Part shown: positions 16,281 through 24,026 of the stretch, one piece after another
Position numbering within the stretch: position 1 is the stretch's first letter
Layout: the number at the start of each line of letters is the position of its first letter
NCBI GenBank assembly: GCA_964235675.1
Contig: CAXSEA010000015.1
Span: forward strand, 1-27,432
Source of the DNA: CAXSEA01 sp964235675
Lineage (GTDB): Bacteria; Armatimonadota; Armatimonadia; Armatimonadales; Capsulimonadaceae
DNA: 27,432 bases
Direction of reading: 5' to 3'
Made by a program: the position numbers and the translations under genes
The notes under the pieces: model-generated
The model's input: the letters and a program-made list of their open reading frames with translations, nothing else
What the model was told of the DNA's origin: nothing
Database searches by the model: none

Positions 16281-16471
16281 CTTAAATCTTCAACCCCCGA
16301 ATCGCGTCTTATATCGGCCAGTGTGCCGCGATCAATCTCATCACGCTCGTGACCCGCGACCGTGACGACATTAGGATTTCCAGGCAATCTGAACTGGCGG
16401 TGGCTGCCCCTTTGACGCTTCAGCTGCCAGCCCGCAGCCTCTAAAATCCTGATGACCTCTTTTACCTTCAA
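16277..16471 (-). CDS. hicA: HicA-family mRNA interferase toxin
   Basis: A 64-residue double-stranded-RNA-binding-fold toxin of the HicA/YcfA family that cleaves mRNA. It begins with KVKEVIRILEAAGW and carries the catalytic His24 in RQRGSHRQF, followed by VVTVAGHERDEIDRGTLADI as in the family. The start is TTG at 16471: the family N-terminus fits, no in-frame ATG exists nearby, and GGAA lies about 9 nt upstream. Toxin-first order is the common arrangement for hicAB. It follows the histidine kinase on the same strand after a 70-nt gap containing a perfect -10 box. Confidence 0.88.
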   Translation of the reverse strand: MKVKEVIRILEAAGWQLKRQRGSHRQFRLPGNPNVVTVAGHERDEIDRGTLADIRRDSGVEDLR

Positions 16472-16515
16472 TCCAGCGCAGTTCCATTCAACAGCTGAAG
16501 CAATTCCGCATGCTC

Positions 16516-16521
16516 ATTATA
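16516..16521 (-). promoter_or_regulatory. Candidate -10 box for hicAB operon
   Basis: TATAAT on the minus strand, about 45 nt before the hicA start, in the short gap after the kinase gene. It is preceded by TTGTAAACG, giving an imperfect dyad TTGTA-AACG-TATAA that could serve as an operator. No good -35 box lies at the right distance, so this is tentative. Confidence 0.3.
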
Positions 16522-16541
16522 CGTTTACAACGGCGCATTTC

Positions 16542-18356
16542 TTATCCTTCCATCGTGCAGGCCGGCAGCCGCACGGTGACGGTCGTTCCCACGCCCACCT
16601 CGCTGGCAATTTCCAAACTGCCTCCGTGCGACTCCGCGATGGATTTGCAGATCGCCAGGCCCAGCCCGGAGCCGCCGGCCTCGCCGGATTCTATGGCGCG
16701 GGTGCGGGAATCGTCCACTCGGTAGAAGCGGTCGGTGAGGCAGGGCAGGTGCTCGGGAGCGATGCCGATGCCGGTATCGGCGACTGTGGCGATTGCCATG
16801 CGGCCATCCTCGCTCCGCGCGACCGTGACCGTAACCGTAATTTCGCCGCCTTCGGGCGTGTAGCGGGCGGCGTTTTCCAGAAGATTCAGAAACAAGCGGG
16901 TCAGCTCGGCTTCCGAGGCTTCGACGCAGACCGGCTCGTCCGGCTGCCGGAGAGTGATGCGGGCGCGGCTTCTCGGCGCGACACTGCCGACGGCGCGCTC
17001 GATAGGGTCCGCCAGCAGCAGCTCCACCCGGCGGGCGCCGCCGCCGCCGCTGCCCTGCGCTTCGCCGCCCGCGAGTCCGGCGTCGGCACGGGCGAGGTAG
17101 AGCAGGTCCTGGACGAGGTGCGCCATCGACGCGGCGGCGCTGTCGATCTCTTGAATCGCGCTCCGGTCGAGAGTAGCGTCCTCGCCCATGCTCAGCGCGA
17201 GGCTGGTCGTGCCTTGAATCACGGTGAGCGGCGTTTTCAGCTCGTGGGACGCGTCGGCGGTAAAGCGGCGCTGCTCCTGGAACGCCGCGTCCACCCGGTC
17301 GAGCAGGCCGTTGAATGTCTGCGCGAGACGAGAAAACTCGTCGCGGCCCGCCGCTGGAAGGCGCTCGGAAAGGTTCCGCGCCCCAATCGCCGCCGCCGCC
17401 CGCGTAATCTGCCCGACCCGCCCCAGCGCCCGCCCGGTAATCCACCATCCGCCCGCCCCAGCGCAAACCAGAGCCACCGGAATCAGCATCAGCAGAGCGT
17501 AATCGACGCTTTTCAGCGCGCGGTCCACTCCGCCCAGCGGATAAGCCGCCTGCGCCGCTCCGCGCCTATTCGGAGGCAGGCTTTGACTGCCCGCTTGCCC
17601 GTGATTTTGGTTTTGGGTCTGCCCCGGACTCTGCGTGGACGGCCCTGGCTCTGGCCCCGAGCCAGGACCAGGGCCAGAAACATCCGGCTCCGACAACACG
17701 CGCACCCGCTGGCCGTCTTTGGTTATAGTGGAAAACACCGTCTGCCCCGCCAGCGCACGGCGCAGGCTGGCTGGGTCGATTGGTGGAAGGCCTTCTCCGC
17801 CTGGTCCGTAGGTCTGAAGGCTGGAATTATAGCGGCGCGGCCCGTAAGGATCGGCATCCACAACGCGGCTACTTCCGCGACTCTGGCTTTGGCTTTGGCC
17901 TTGCCGGATGCCCGCGCCTCGGGAGTCGGCGTTCTCTGCCGGATGCCCCCCTGGGCTGCCGTCGCCAAATCCCTGATGATCGTTCCCGCCGAAAGACACG
18001 CCGCTATTGTTGCCGCCGTTGCCGGAAAACGGAGGAGGTCCGCCGGGGCCGCCGCCACCGCCATCATCGCCGCCGAATGGGGGAGGGCCGCTCCCGCCGC
18101 CCATATCGCCGGGAGGAGGTCCGCCAGGCCCGCCGCCGCCATCGCCGGGAGGCTGATGCGGCGCGGTCGCCCTGGCGAGCTGGTGGCGGAGATCGTTGTC
18201 CACGCCGATCATCAATGTGGCCGACGCGATATACCGCACCGCCAAGCCGAACAAGCACAAGAGCAGCAGCAGAACCGCGACGCTGCCAATCACAAGCTGG
18301 GCGCGAACGGACAGGAGAAATGGAGACGCTTTTTTCGTTTGTGAACTGTGAGGCAC
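16542..18356 (-). CDS. Two-component sensor histidine kinase
   Basis: A 604-residue membrane kinase. Membrane segment 1 is residues 17-43 and segment 2 about 285-306, followed by a HAMP domain (307-360), the DHp helix with phospho-acceptor His371 in ADASHELKTPL, and a HATPase with NLLENAARYTPEGG, VADTGIGIAP and GSGLGLAICKSI. The extracytoplasmic part (44-284) is unusual: residues 68-130 are a Gly/Pro-rich GGPGGPPP-type run and 224-258 a second GPGPGSGPEP/QNQ-rich run, with only a short folded part between. The start is GTG at 18356, 5 nt after the response-regulator stop, so the pair is one operon. It senses something outside the membrane, and the divergent Gly-rich LTxxQ protein is the natural candidate partner. 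Confidence 0.93.
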   Translation of the reverse strand: MPHSSQTKKASPFLLSVRAQLVIGSVAVLLLLLCLFGLAVRYIASATLMIGVDNDLRHQLARATAPHQPPGDGGGGPGGPPPGDMGGGSGPPPFGGDDGGGGGPGGPPPFSGNGGNNSGVSFGGNDHQGFGDGSPGGHPAENADSRGAGIRQGQSQSQSRGSSRVVDADPYGPRRYNSSLQTYGPGGEGLPPIDPASLRRALAGQTVFSTITKDGQRVRVLSEPDVSGPGPGSGPEPGPSTQSPGQTQNQNHGQAGSQSLPPNRRGAAQAAYPLGGVDRALKSVDYALLMLIPVALVCAGAGGWWITGRALGRVGQITRAAAAIGARNLSERLPAAGRDEFSRLAQTFNGLLDRVDAAFQEQRRFTADASHELKTPLTVIQGTTSLALSMGEDATLDRSAIQEIDSAAASMAHLVQDLLYLARADAGLAGGEAQGSGGGGARRVELLLADPIERAVGSVAPRSRARITLRQPDEPVCVEASEAELTRLFLNLLENAARYTPEGGEITVTVTVARSEDGRMAIATVADTGIGIAPEHLPCLTDRFYRVDDSRTRAIESGEAGGSGLGLAICKSIAESHGGSLEIASEVGVGTTVTVRLPACTMEG

Positions 18357-18361
18357 CGCCG

Positions 18362-19051
18362 CTAATCCCCCGCGCCCGGAGCGGGGACGCGCAGCGTGTA
18401 GCCCGCGCCGCGCACGGTCTGGATCAGCTTCACGGGGTAGGCGGCGTCCACTTTCTTGCGCAGCATATTGATATAGACGTCCACGGTGTTGGAGTAGGAG
18501 TCCTCGTCCATCCAGATGCGCTCTTGGATCGTCTCGCGGGTCAGCACCTGGCTTTCGTGGGCGGCGAGCGCCTCCAGCAGCTCGTACTCGCGGTGGCTGA
18601 GGCCGATCTCATGTCCGGCGCGCTCCACCCGTCGCTGGGCGGTGTCGATGGTCAAATCGGCCACTTTGATGACGCGCGTCTTGTGCACCTTGTCGCGGCG
18701 CAGCAGGGCGCGCACTCGGGCGGACAATTCAGGGAACGCGAACGGCTTGGCGAGGTAGTCGTCAGCGCCGGTATCGAGGCCGCGCACCTTGTCGTCCACC
18801 GAATCGCGCGCGGTGAGCATGAGTATAGGAATCTTGTTGCCGGACTCCCGCAGACGCTCGCACACCTGCCAGCCGTCGAGCTTGGGCAGCATCAGATCCA
18901 AGACGATCAGGTTGTAGGTCGCTTCCCGCACCATCTCCATCGCCTGCAGGCCGTCGCCCGCGAGCATGGTGGTATAGCCGTCGGCTTTGAGGCCGCGCTC
19001 GATCATGCGCGCGATTGATTCCGTATCTTCCACGATAAGAACTTTAATCAT
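18362..19051 (-). CDS. OmpR/PhoB-family response regulator
   Basis: A 229-residue transcription factor. The receiver domain has acidic Glu8/Asp9, phospho-acceptor Asp52 in LIVLDLMLP, Thr80 and Lys102. The C-terminal winged helix begins near residue 130 and includes LSHREYELLEALA and a DVYINMLRKKVD recognition region. It is phosphorylated by the kinase encoded 5 nt downstream. The gene is divergent from the secreted LTxxQ protein with 208 nt between them, so it probably controls that promoter region. Start ATG 19051 has no clear ribosome site. Confidence 0.95.
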   Translation of the reverse strand: MIKVLIVEDTESIARMIERGLKADGYTTMLAGDGLQAMEMVREATYNLIVLDLMLPKLDGWQVCERLRESGNKIPILMLTARDSVDDKVRGLDTGADDYLAKPFAFPELSARVRALLRRDKVHKTRVIKVADLTIDTAQRRVERAGHEIGLSHREYELLEALAAHESQVLTRETIQERIWMDEDSYSNTVDVYINMLRKKVDAAYPVKLIQTVRGAGYTLRVPAPGAGD

Positions 19052-19180
19052 TGTAATTTATTGTCGGGTGTCTGTATTAAAGCCGGATGAAACAAGCCCC
19101 GCGATTTAATTTCTCTCGCGCTATTGCAAATATTTTCCCTATTTTCGGCTTTTCATGCCCGTTTAATCCACGTGCCCGAT

Positions 19181-19193
19181 ACTGAATTTCAGT
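19181..19193. promoter_or_regulatory. 13-nt palindrome in the divergent promoter region
   Basis: ACTGAA-T-TTCAGT lies 66 nt before the ATG of the secreted LTxxQ protein and 129 nt before the response-regulator start. It could be a binding site for the response regulator, though OmpR-family sites are more often direct repeats. Tentative. Confidence 0.25.
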
Positions 19194-19259
19194 AAGAACG
19201 CCGCCGGGACGGAAAAGCCGTGGCGGCGAAGCGAAGATCGGCTTGGAGCGAACTCTGAA

Positions 19260-20384
19260 ATGAAACAACCACAACACACATCTCGAACCCTCACGGCGGT
19301 CGCCGGGGCCGCGCTTTTGACCCTGCTGCTGACAGCGTCGCCGACGCTCAGCCATGCGCAGGGTTTCGGGGGCCCGCCACCGCAGCAAGGGCAAGGCGGC
19401 GGCAACGGCAACGGCAACGGCATGATGCCTCCTCCCGGCGGATTCGGCGGGGGCGGCGGCATGGGCATGATGAGCCGCAAAATGACCGCGGCCAGCGCCC
19501 CGGTTTCGGACTGGGCCAGCACCCTTAAGCTGACATCCACGCAGCAGACGCAAATCGCCGCGATTCAAGCGGAGGCGCGTCCCGCTCGGCGTCAGGGCTT
19601 CGGTAGACGTAGCTCGTCTACTTCCGGCACAAGCGATACGGGCATGGGCATGGGCGGACCTGGCGGCGGCAGCGGCAGCGGTGGAGGTCCTGGCGGCCCA
19701 CCTCCGCAAGGCGGCATGGGCGGCGGGCCTGGCCAGGGCGGCGGGGGCGGCATGATGGAGCAGCGCGACGCGGCGGCTTCGTCCAAGATCAGCGCGCTCC
19801 TGAGCGAGGGGCAGCGCGCCCAGCTCACCGGCGTTTTGCAGCAGATGGACGATCTGCGCGCCACGGGACTTCAGCCCCGCCTGTTTGAGAAACTCAATCT
19901 GAGCGCCGATCAGAAGGCCAAGCTCTCCAGCCTGGCCACGCAAAGCCGCGCGCAGATGAAGTCGATGATGGCGGATATGAGCAGCTCGAACGGCTCGGGC
20001 GATATTTCCAGCGGCGGCGGAAGCGGCAACATGCGAATGGCGATGGCCGGCATGCGCACCGCCCGCGCAAAAACCCGCGAAGCCGCCTACGCGATTCTTA
20101 ATTCCACCCAGCTGGCCTTAGCCAAGAGCGCCGCGAGTAGCGGCAACGGCGGCGGGATGGGCGGCCCTGGCGGTCCCGGCGGGATGGGCGGCCCGCCTCC
20201 GATGCAAGGTGGTCCTGGCGGTGGAGGCTCCGGCGGCTCATTTAATTCGCAAGCCGCGCAAAGCTTTGCCGGAAATAGCGGTAGCGGTAGCGGAAGTCAA
20301 GACATGGGCGCGCCGCCGGACAACGGCGGCGGCGATGACGGCGATGCCAACACCGCTCCCCCGCCGGCTGATCCTGGGGAGTAG
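19260..20384 (+). CDS. Secreted Gly-rich protein with LTxxQ-like motifs (Spy/CpxP-like)
   Basis: A 374-residue exported protein. Residues 1-33 are a Sec signal peptide ending SHA before QGF. The mature protein alternates helical segments with Gly/Pro/Met-rich runs (about 34-75, 127-166, 244-260, 294-345). Four LTxxQ-like motifs are visible: LTSTQ (91), LSEGQ (181), LSADQ (214) and LNSTQ (280). This motif defines Spy/CpxP periplasmic chaperones, which normally carry two, so this may be a doubled and spaced version. GGAG precedes ATG 19260 at 11 nt. Divergent placement from a response regulator/kinase pair mirrors cpxP-cpxRA. Homology is inferred from motifs and context; a structural low-complexity surface protein is the alternative. 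Confidence 0.75.
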   Translation: MKQPQHTSRTLTAVAGAALLTLLLTASPTLSHAQGFGGPPPQQGQGGGNGNGNGMMPPPGGFGGGGGMGMMSRKMTAASAPVSDWASTLKLTSTQQTQIAAIQAEARPARRQGFGRRSSSTSGTSDTGMGMGGPGGGSGSGGGPGGPPPQGGMGGGPGQGGGGGMMEQRDAAASSKISALLSEGQRAQLTGVLQQMDDLRATGLQPRLFEKLNLSADQKAKLSSLATQSRAQMKSMMADMSSSNGSGDISSGGGSGNMRMAMAGMRTARAKTREAAYAILNSTQLALAKSAASSGNGGGMGGPGGPGGMGGPPPMQGGPGGGGSGGSFNSQAAQSFAGNSGSGSGSQDMGAPPDNGGGDDGDANTAPPPADPGE

Positions 20385-20405
20385 CCTGTGTTTCCTGCAT
20401 CTGAA

Positions 20406-20431
20406 CTCCCCTTCTGGCATAAGAAGGGGAG
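20406..20431. terminator. Hairpin after the LTxxQ gene
   Basis: A perfect 10-bp stem, CTCCCCTTCT with AGAAGGGGAG, and a 6-nt loop, 21 nt after the TAG at 20384. No T run follows directly, so it may be a factor-assisted terminator or a decayed member of a palindromic repeat family. Confidence 0.5.
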
Positions 20432-20494
20432 ATAGCAAAGGTTTTGCGTAAGCCGGAGTTTGAAGGCGTACAATCCAGCTTGATAGGCAACGGA

Positions 20495-20758
20495 CTACGT
20501 GTTTGACTTCAGCTTTTCGGATTCCGTACGAGCCGTGGCGATCCGCTGCACCGTGTCGATCCGGACAGCGGAGCAATCGATATAGTTCTGCTGTATCTCC
20601 TGCGTCGCTATAGCCATATTGCAGAAGCGCTCCAGCGACCGCAGGTACAAAGCGTGCGATTCTTTGTATCGCCGCTCGTGATAGACCTGCTGAATCAGCT
20701 CGATTTGCGCCCGGATGCGAAGGCTAGCGGATTTTTGATCGGATTCCATACCTGCCAT
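20495..20758 (-). CDS. Small helical protein of unknown function
   Basis: 87 residues, almost entirely predicted helix, with charged heptad-like stretches (RIRAQIELIQQVYHERRY, then a Cys-Asn-Met segment and a C-terminal KL tail). It resembles no family that I know. A second ATG at 20749 would shorten it by three residues; neither start has a strong ribosome site. Codon use looks coding and no other frame in 20460-20880 is better. It lies 148 nt downstream of the PAS/SpoIIE phosphatase on the same strand, so it may be a small partner of that protein, but there is no direct evidence. Confidence 0.55.
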   Translation of the reverse strand: MAGMESDQKSASLRIRAQIELIQQVYHERRYKESHALYLRSLERFCNMAIATQEIQQNYIDCSAVRIDTVQRIATARTESEKLKSNT

Positions 20759-20906
20759 TATTCACTTCTGAACCGCTAGCAAAACACAGTACCGTTGATT
20801 TAAGTCCTAATGTTGCCGCCAAAGTCAACGAAAATTCGGATCGACAATCCCCGCCGGTAAGATCGGCGTTCGTTGCTGCGCTTTGCTCTTACGCGGCAAT
20901 GAGCTT

Positions 20907-23873
20907 TTACTCATCCTTAGCCACGGCGATCAGCAGGCAGACGTCGTCGCGCATTCCTTTGCCCGCGTACGCGTCCACTTTGTCGATCAAGCGGGTGCAG
21001 ATCTCCTCGGCGGCTTGATCGGCATGCGCGTCGCGTCGGTCGATAGGTGCGACTGCCTCAGTCAGCAGACGGGCGACGCCCTCGATGTCAAGCAGCTCGC
21101 GCCGGTTCGGGCCGGATTCGGTGAGACCGTCGGTGAAGATCGCCAGCGTATCGCCGGGGCGAAGCTCGACCGAAGCCTCCTCGAACTCGGAATCCGGAAA
21201 AGAGCCCAAAACCGTTCCTGTCGGTAGAAGCTGCTCGATTTGCGGCTCGCCGTTTCCCGCGCGCAGCAGCAGGGGTGGCTCTTGCGCGCAGTTGACGTAA
21301 CTCAGCCGACGCTGCCCGGCTTCGTAGCAGCCGACGAACAGGGTGGAGAAGCCAGTCAGCAGCTTATTCGCTTCGATAGTGCGGTTCAGCTTGGTGACCG
21401 CTTCCGCGACCGAGTCGCTGTTGTACAGGGCAAAGCGCAGCATGTTGCGGACCGCAGCCACCTGCGCGGCGGCGGCCAGCCCTTTGCCGCTCAGATCGCC
21501 GACGATTAAAGCGGTGCCGTCGTTGGCGATGGGGAATACGTCGTAGAAATCGCCACCGACCTCGGCCTCGTCCAGCGCCGCTTTGTAGTAGTTTGAGACG
21601 GCGAGTCCCGGTACCCGTTTCGGCACTTCCGGCTGCAGCGCAAGCTGAAGCTGGCTGGCGATATTTTGCTCGTGACTCAGCAGCTCATCCTGGGCCGCCT
21701 GCGTTTTGCGGCGCTCACTGATATCACGAAAATAGATCGTCAGGCCGTCCGGCATCGGGAACGCGCTGATCTCCAGCCAGACGTCGCGGACGATCGATTG
21801 AGACTCAAAGGTCACGGCTTGCCGCTCCCGCATGGCTATTTGTAGCTGGGCATAGCCGTTATTGTCCGCGGATGCTGGATAGACATTCCATAGATTTTGG
21901 CCTAAAAGCTGCTCGGCAGTGCGGCCCAGCCACAACGCGGCGCGGCTGTTGACATAGGTGAAGCGCCAATCCGAGTCCACCGAGTAAAAGGCGTCGTCGA
22001 TGCTTTCCAGCACGGTGACGTTCAGCGCGTGCAGCGCTTCCAGCTCGTCTTGCGCCAGTTTTTGCTCGGTGGCGTCGCGCACCACTTTGGCGTACCCGCG
22101 CAGGAGTCCGTCATCGTCGTACAGGCTGCGCATGGTGCCGTCCGCCCAAAACAGCGTGCCGTCCTCACGCAGGTGCCAGCGGACGTTGTCCGTCGTTCCG
22201 GCCACTCGCGCCCGCTCCATCTCCCGCTCGGGAATACCTTCCGCTTGATCTTCCTTGGTGAAGATTACGGCGACGCTTTTCCCGAGCAGCTCGCTTTCCG
22301 GCCACCCGAAGATCCTCTCCGCGCCGGAGTTGATATAGGTGAAGCATCCTTTCACGTCGGTAATCAGCATCGCGTAATCGCGCGCGCCTTCCACCAGCAG
22401 GCGGTAGTGCTCCTCGCTGACGCGTATCTCCCGCTCCGCCTGATCGCGCTCCATCTCCGCTTCCTTGCGATCGGTAATATCGTGGAAATAAGTCGATAAT
22501 CCATCGCGGAACGGAAAAACGTGGATTTCGTACCAACCGTCCAAAACCTCGTAATAGACCTCGAATACAGAAGGCGTGTTCTCGTCTACCGCGAGGTGGT
22601 ACTCGGCAAAAACCGGTGTCTGTACTAAGCCGGGAAATAATTCCCAGATATCGCCGCCCAGCAATTCTTCTTTAGTCCGCTTCAGCATATGCTCGGCTTG
22701 CGCGTTTACGTAGGTATAGCGCCACTGCTTATCCAGAGTGCAAAAAGCGTCCGTAATGCTTCCGAGGATATTGCCGACGCGCTCGTTGGCCGCGTCGGCA
22801 ATCTCGGCGTCGCGCCGCTGCCCGGTGACATCCTGTACCACGATCATCATCTCGACTGAGCGCCCCGATACATCCCGTGCCAGCGAGACACTGCCGCGCG
22901 TGTAAAGGACGGCGCCGCTTTTTTGCACATAGCGCTCGTCGATCGTGAAGCTGGGAATCTCGCCCGCCGTGAGCCGCCCTACCTGCAAATCGGCTTCGGG
23001 ATGGTCTTCCGGATGAACGAGAGCGTGGAAGTCCATTCCAATCAGCTCTTCTTCGGAATATCCGGCGAGTTGGCGGAAAGCAGGATTCACTTCTATAAAG
23101 CGTCCCTCCAGGCTGATAATCGCCACGCCCATCGCGGCGCTCTCGAAGGCCGCCAGAAAGCGCCGCTCGCCGGCGGCGCGGCGCAAAGCCGCCGCCCGCG
23201 CGCTCTGCTGAATATGAAAGCGGAGCTGATAATCCTGGAAGAAAGACAGCAGCGCCGGCTCGGCGCTGAGTAGCTCGGGAAGGTTGGCCTTGACGCGCTG
23301 GTCGGCTTCGTAGGAAATTTCCGGATGCGACTCCACCCATAAGTGGCACGACTGAATATAAGCCAGGTAAGCGACAAAGTTCTGGTAAAGATCCGGCCTG
23401 AGCAGGCGCAGGAGCGCGGAGCGGGCGAGGTCCGCGCCTTCAGTCTGAAGAAACAGGTGCGTGGCGCATGTGATCAGAGCCTGCTCATAGCGGCTCCCCG
23501 GCTGCGGCGCGGCGGGGTCGGAGTCCGGCTCCGGAATCGAATCGGCCAGCGGCGACAAGCCGCCCGCGAAGCTGTCGCCATCGAAGTAGGTCGGTGATTC
23601 GAGCAAGTCCAGGATCTCGGCGGCGGTCATTCCGAGGGGGCGCAGCGACGCCGAGTGGCAGATCATGCAGTAGGGGATCAGGCAGTACCGTGACAGCAGC
23701 ACGTTCAGCTTCTCTTTGAACAATGCCGACAAGGGATTGTCGAGGTAAGCCAAGAGAGTCTGCCGCCAAAGGTTCTCCAGCACTGCCGGAGAAATTAAGG
23801 CAGGCTCAAAAAACGGTGGAAAGAAGCCGAGGCGCTGCTCGATCTCCTGCTGGATTTGACTGGAGGACCGCAA
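20907..23873 (-). CDS. AhpD-like/4xPAS/SpoIIE-type serine phosphatase (RsbU-like)
   Basis: A 988-residue soluble regulator. Residues 1-220 form a helical domain with YCMICHSASL (Cys69, Cys72, His73), the CxxC-H site of AhpD/carboxymuconolactone-decarboxylase-type folds. Four PAS domains follow at about 240-350, 365-470, 490-605 and 620-722, most starting with a SxxDAF or SAAMGV-type helix and ending with a DITxR-like edge. The PPM/SpoIIE phosphatase is at 735-985 with metal-binding Asp775 (GGDFYD), Asp793 (VGDLSGKG), Asp915 (FTDGLTES) and Asp976/977 (RDDVCLL). Such phosphatases reactivate STAS anti-anti-sigma proteins. The start is TTG at 23873: the only upstream stop-free codons are six, and no ATG occurs early. 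The RsbW-like ATPase gene is 153 nt upstream on the same strand. Confidence 0.92.
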   Translation of the reverse strand: MRSSSQIQQEIEQRLGFFPPFFEPALISPAVLENLWRQTLLAYLDNPLSALFKEKLNVLLSRYCLIPYCMICHSASLRPLGMTAAEILDLLESPTYFDGDSFAGGLSPLADSIPEPDSDPAAPQPGSRYEQALITCATHLFLQTEGADLARSALLRLLRPDLYQNFVAYLAYIQSCHLWVESHPEISYEADQRVKANLPELLSAEPALLSFFQDYQLRFHIQQSARAAALRRAAGERRFLAAFESAAMGVAIISLEGRFIEVNPAFRQLAGYSEEELIGMDFHALVHPEDHPEADLQVGRLTAGEIPSFTIDERYVQKSGAVLYTRGSVSLARDVSGRSVEMMIVVQDVTGQRRDAEIADAANERVGNILGSITDAFCTLDKQWRYTYVNAQAEHMLKRTKEELLGGDIWELFPGLVQTPVFAEYHLAVDENTPSVFEVYYEVLDGWYEIHVFPFRDGLSTYFHDITDRKEAEMERDQAEREIRVSEEHYRLLVEGARDYAMLITDVKGCFTYINSGAERIFGWPESELLGKSVAVIFTKEDQAEGIPEREMERARVAGTTDNVRWHLREDGTLFWADGTMRSLYDDDGLLRGYAKVVRDATEQKLAQDELEALHALNVTVLESIDDAFYSVDSDWRFTYVNSRAALWLGRTAEQLLGQNLWNVYPASADNNGYAQLQIAMRERQAVTFESQSIVRDVWLEISAFPMPDGLTIYFRDISERRKTQAAQDELLSHEQNIASQLQLALQPEVPKRVPGLAVSNYYKAALDEAEVGGDFYDVFPIANDGTALIVGDLSGKGLAAAAQVAAVRNMLRFALYNSDSVAEAVTKLNRTIEANKLLTGFSTLFVGCYEAGQRRLSYVNCAQEPPLLLRAGNGEPQIEQLLPTGTVLGSFPDSEFEEASVELRPGDTLAIFTDGLTESGPNRRELLDIEGVARLLTEAVAPIDRRDAHADQAAEEICTRLIDKVDAYAGKGMRDDVCLLIAVAKDE

Positions 23874-24026
23874 ATGGAAATCTATTTTCTAATTGGGCGG
23901 CAGCAGTCAACTGCTCATACAAGCGGTTGTACAAAAGAGAAAGCATCATCACTGCGTATTTCATTATACCGTGCTATAAAAATATCTCTTTTATCTTATG
24001 GTTGCAAAGTAGAGAAGAGACTCTGC

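Noticed and set aside
17640..17680. Hairpin-like GGCCCTGG/CCAGGGCC dyad as a regulatory element
   Set aside because: It lies inside the kinase gene and is explained by codons of its Gly/Pro-rich repeat.
16452..18344. 630-residue plus-strand frame opposite the histidine kinase
   Set aside because: Shadow frame; the minus strand carries complete kinase motifs and a contiguous operon with the response regulator.
19077..19943. 288-residue minus-strand frame opposite the secreted LTxxQ gene
   Set aside because: Ala/Arg-rich shadow of a GC-rich gene; the plus strand has a signal peptide, ribosome site and motifs.
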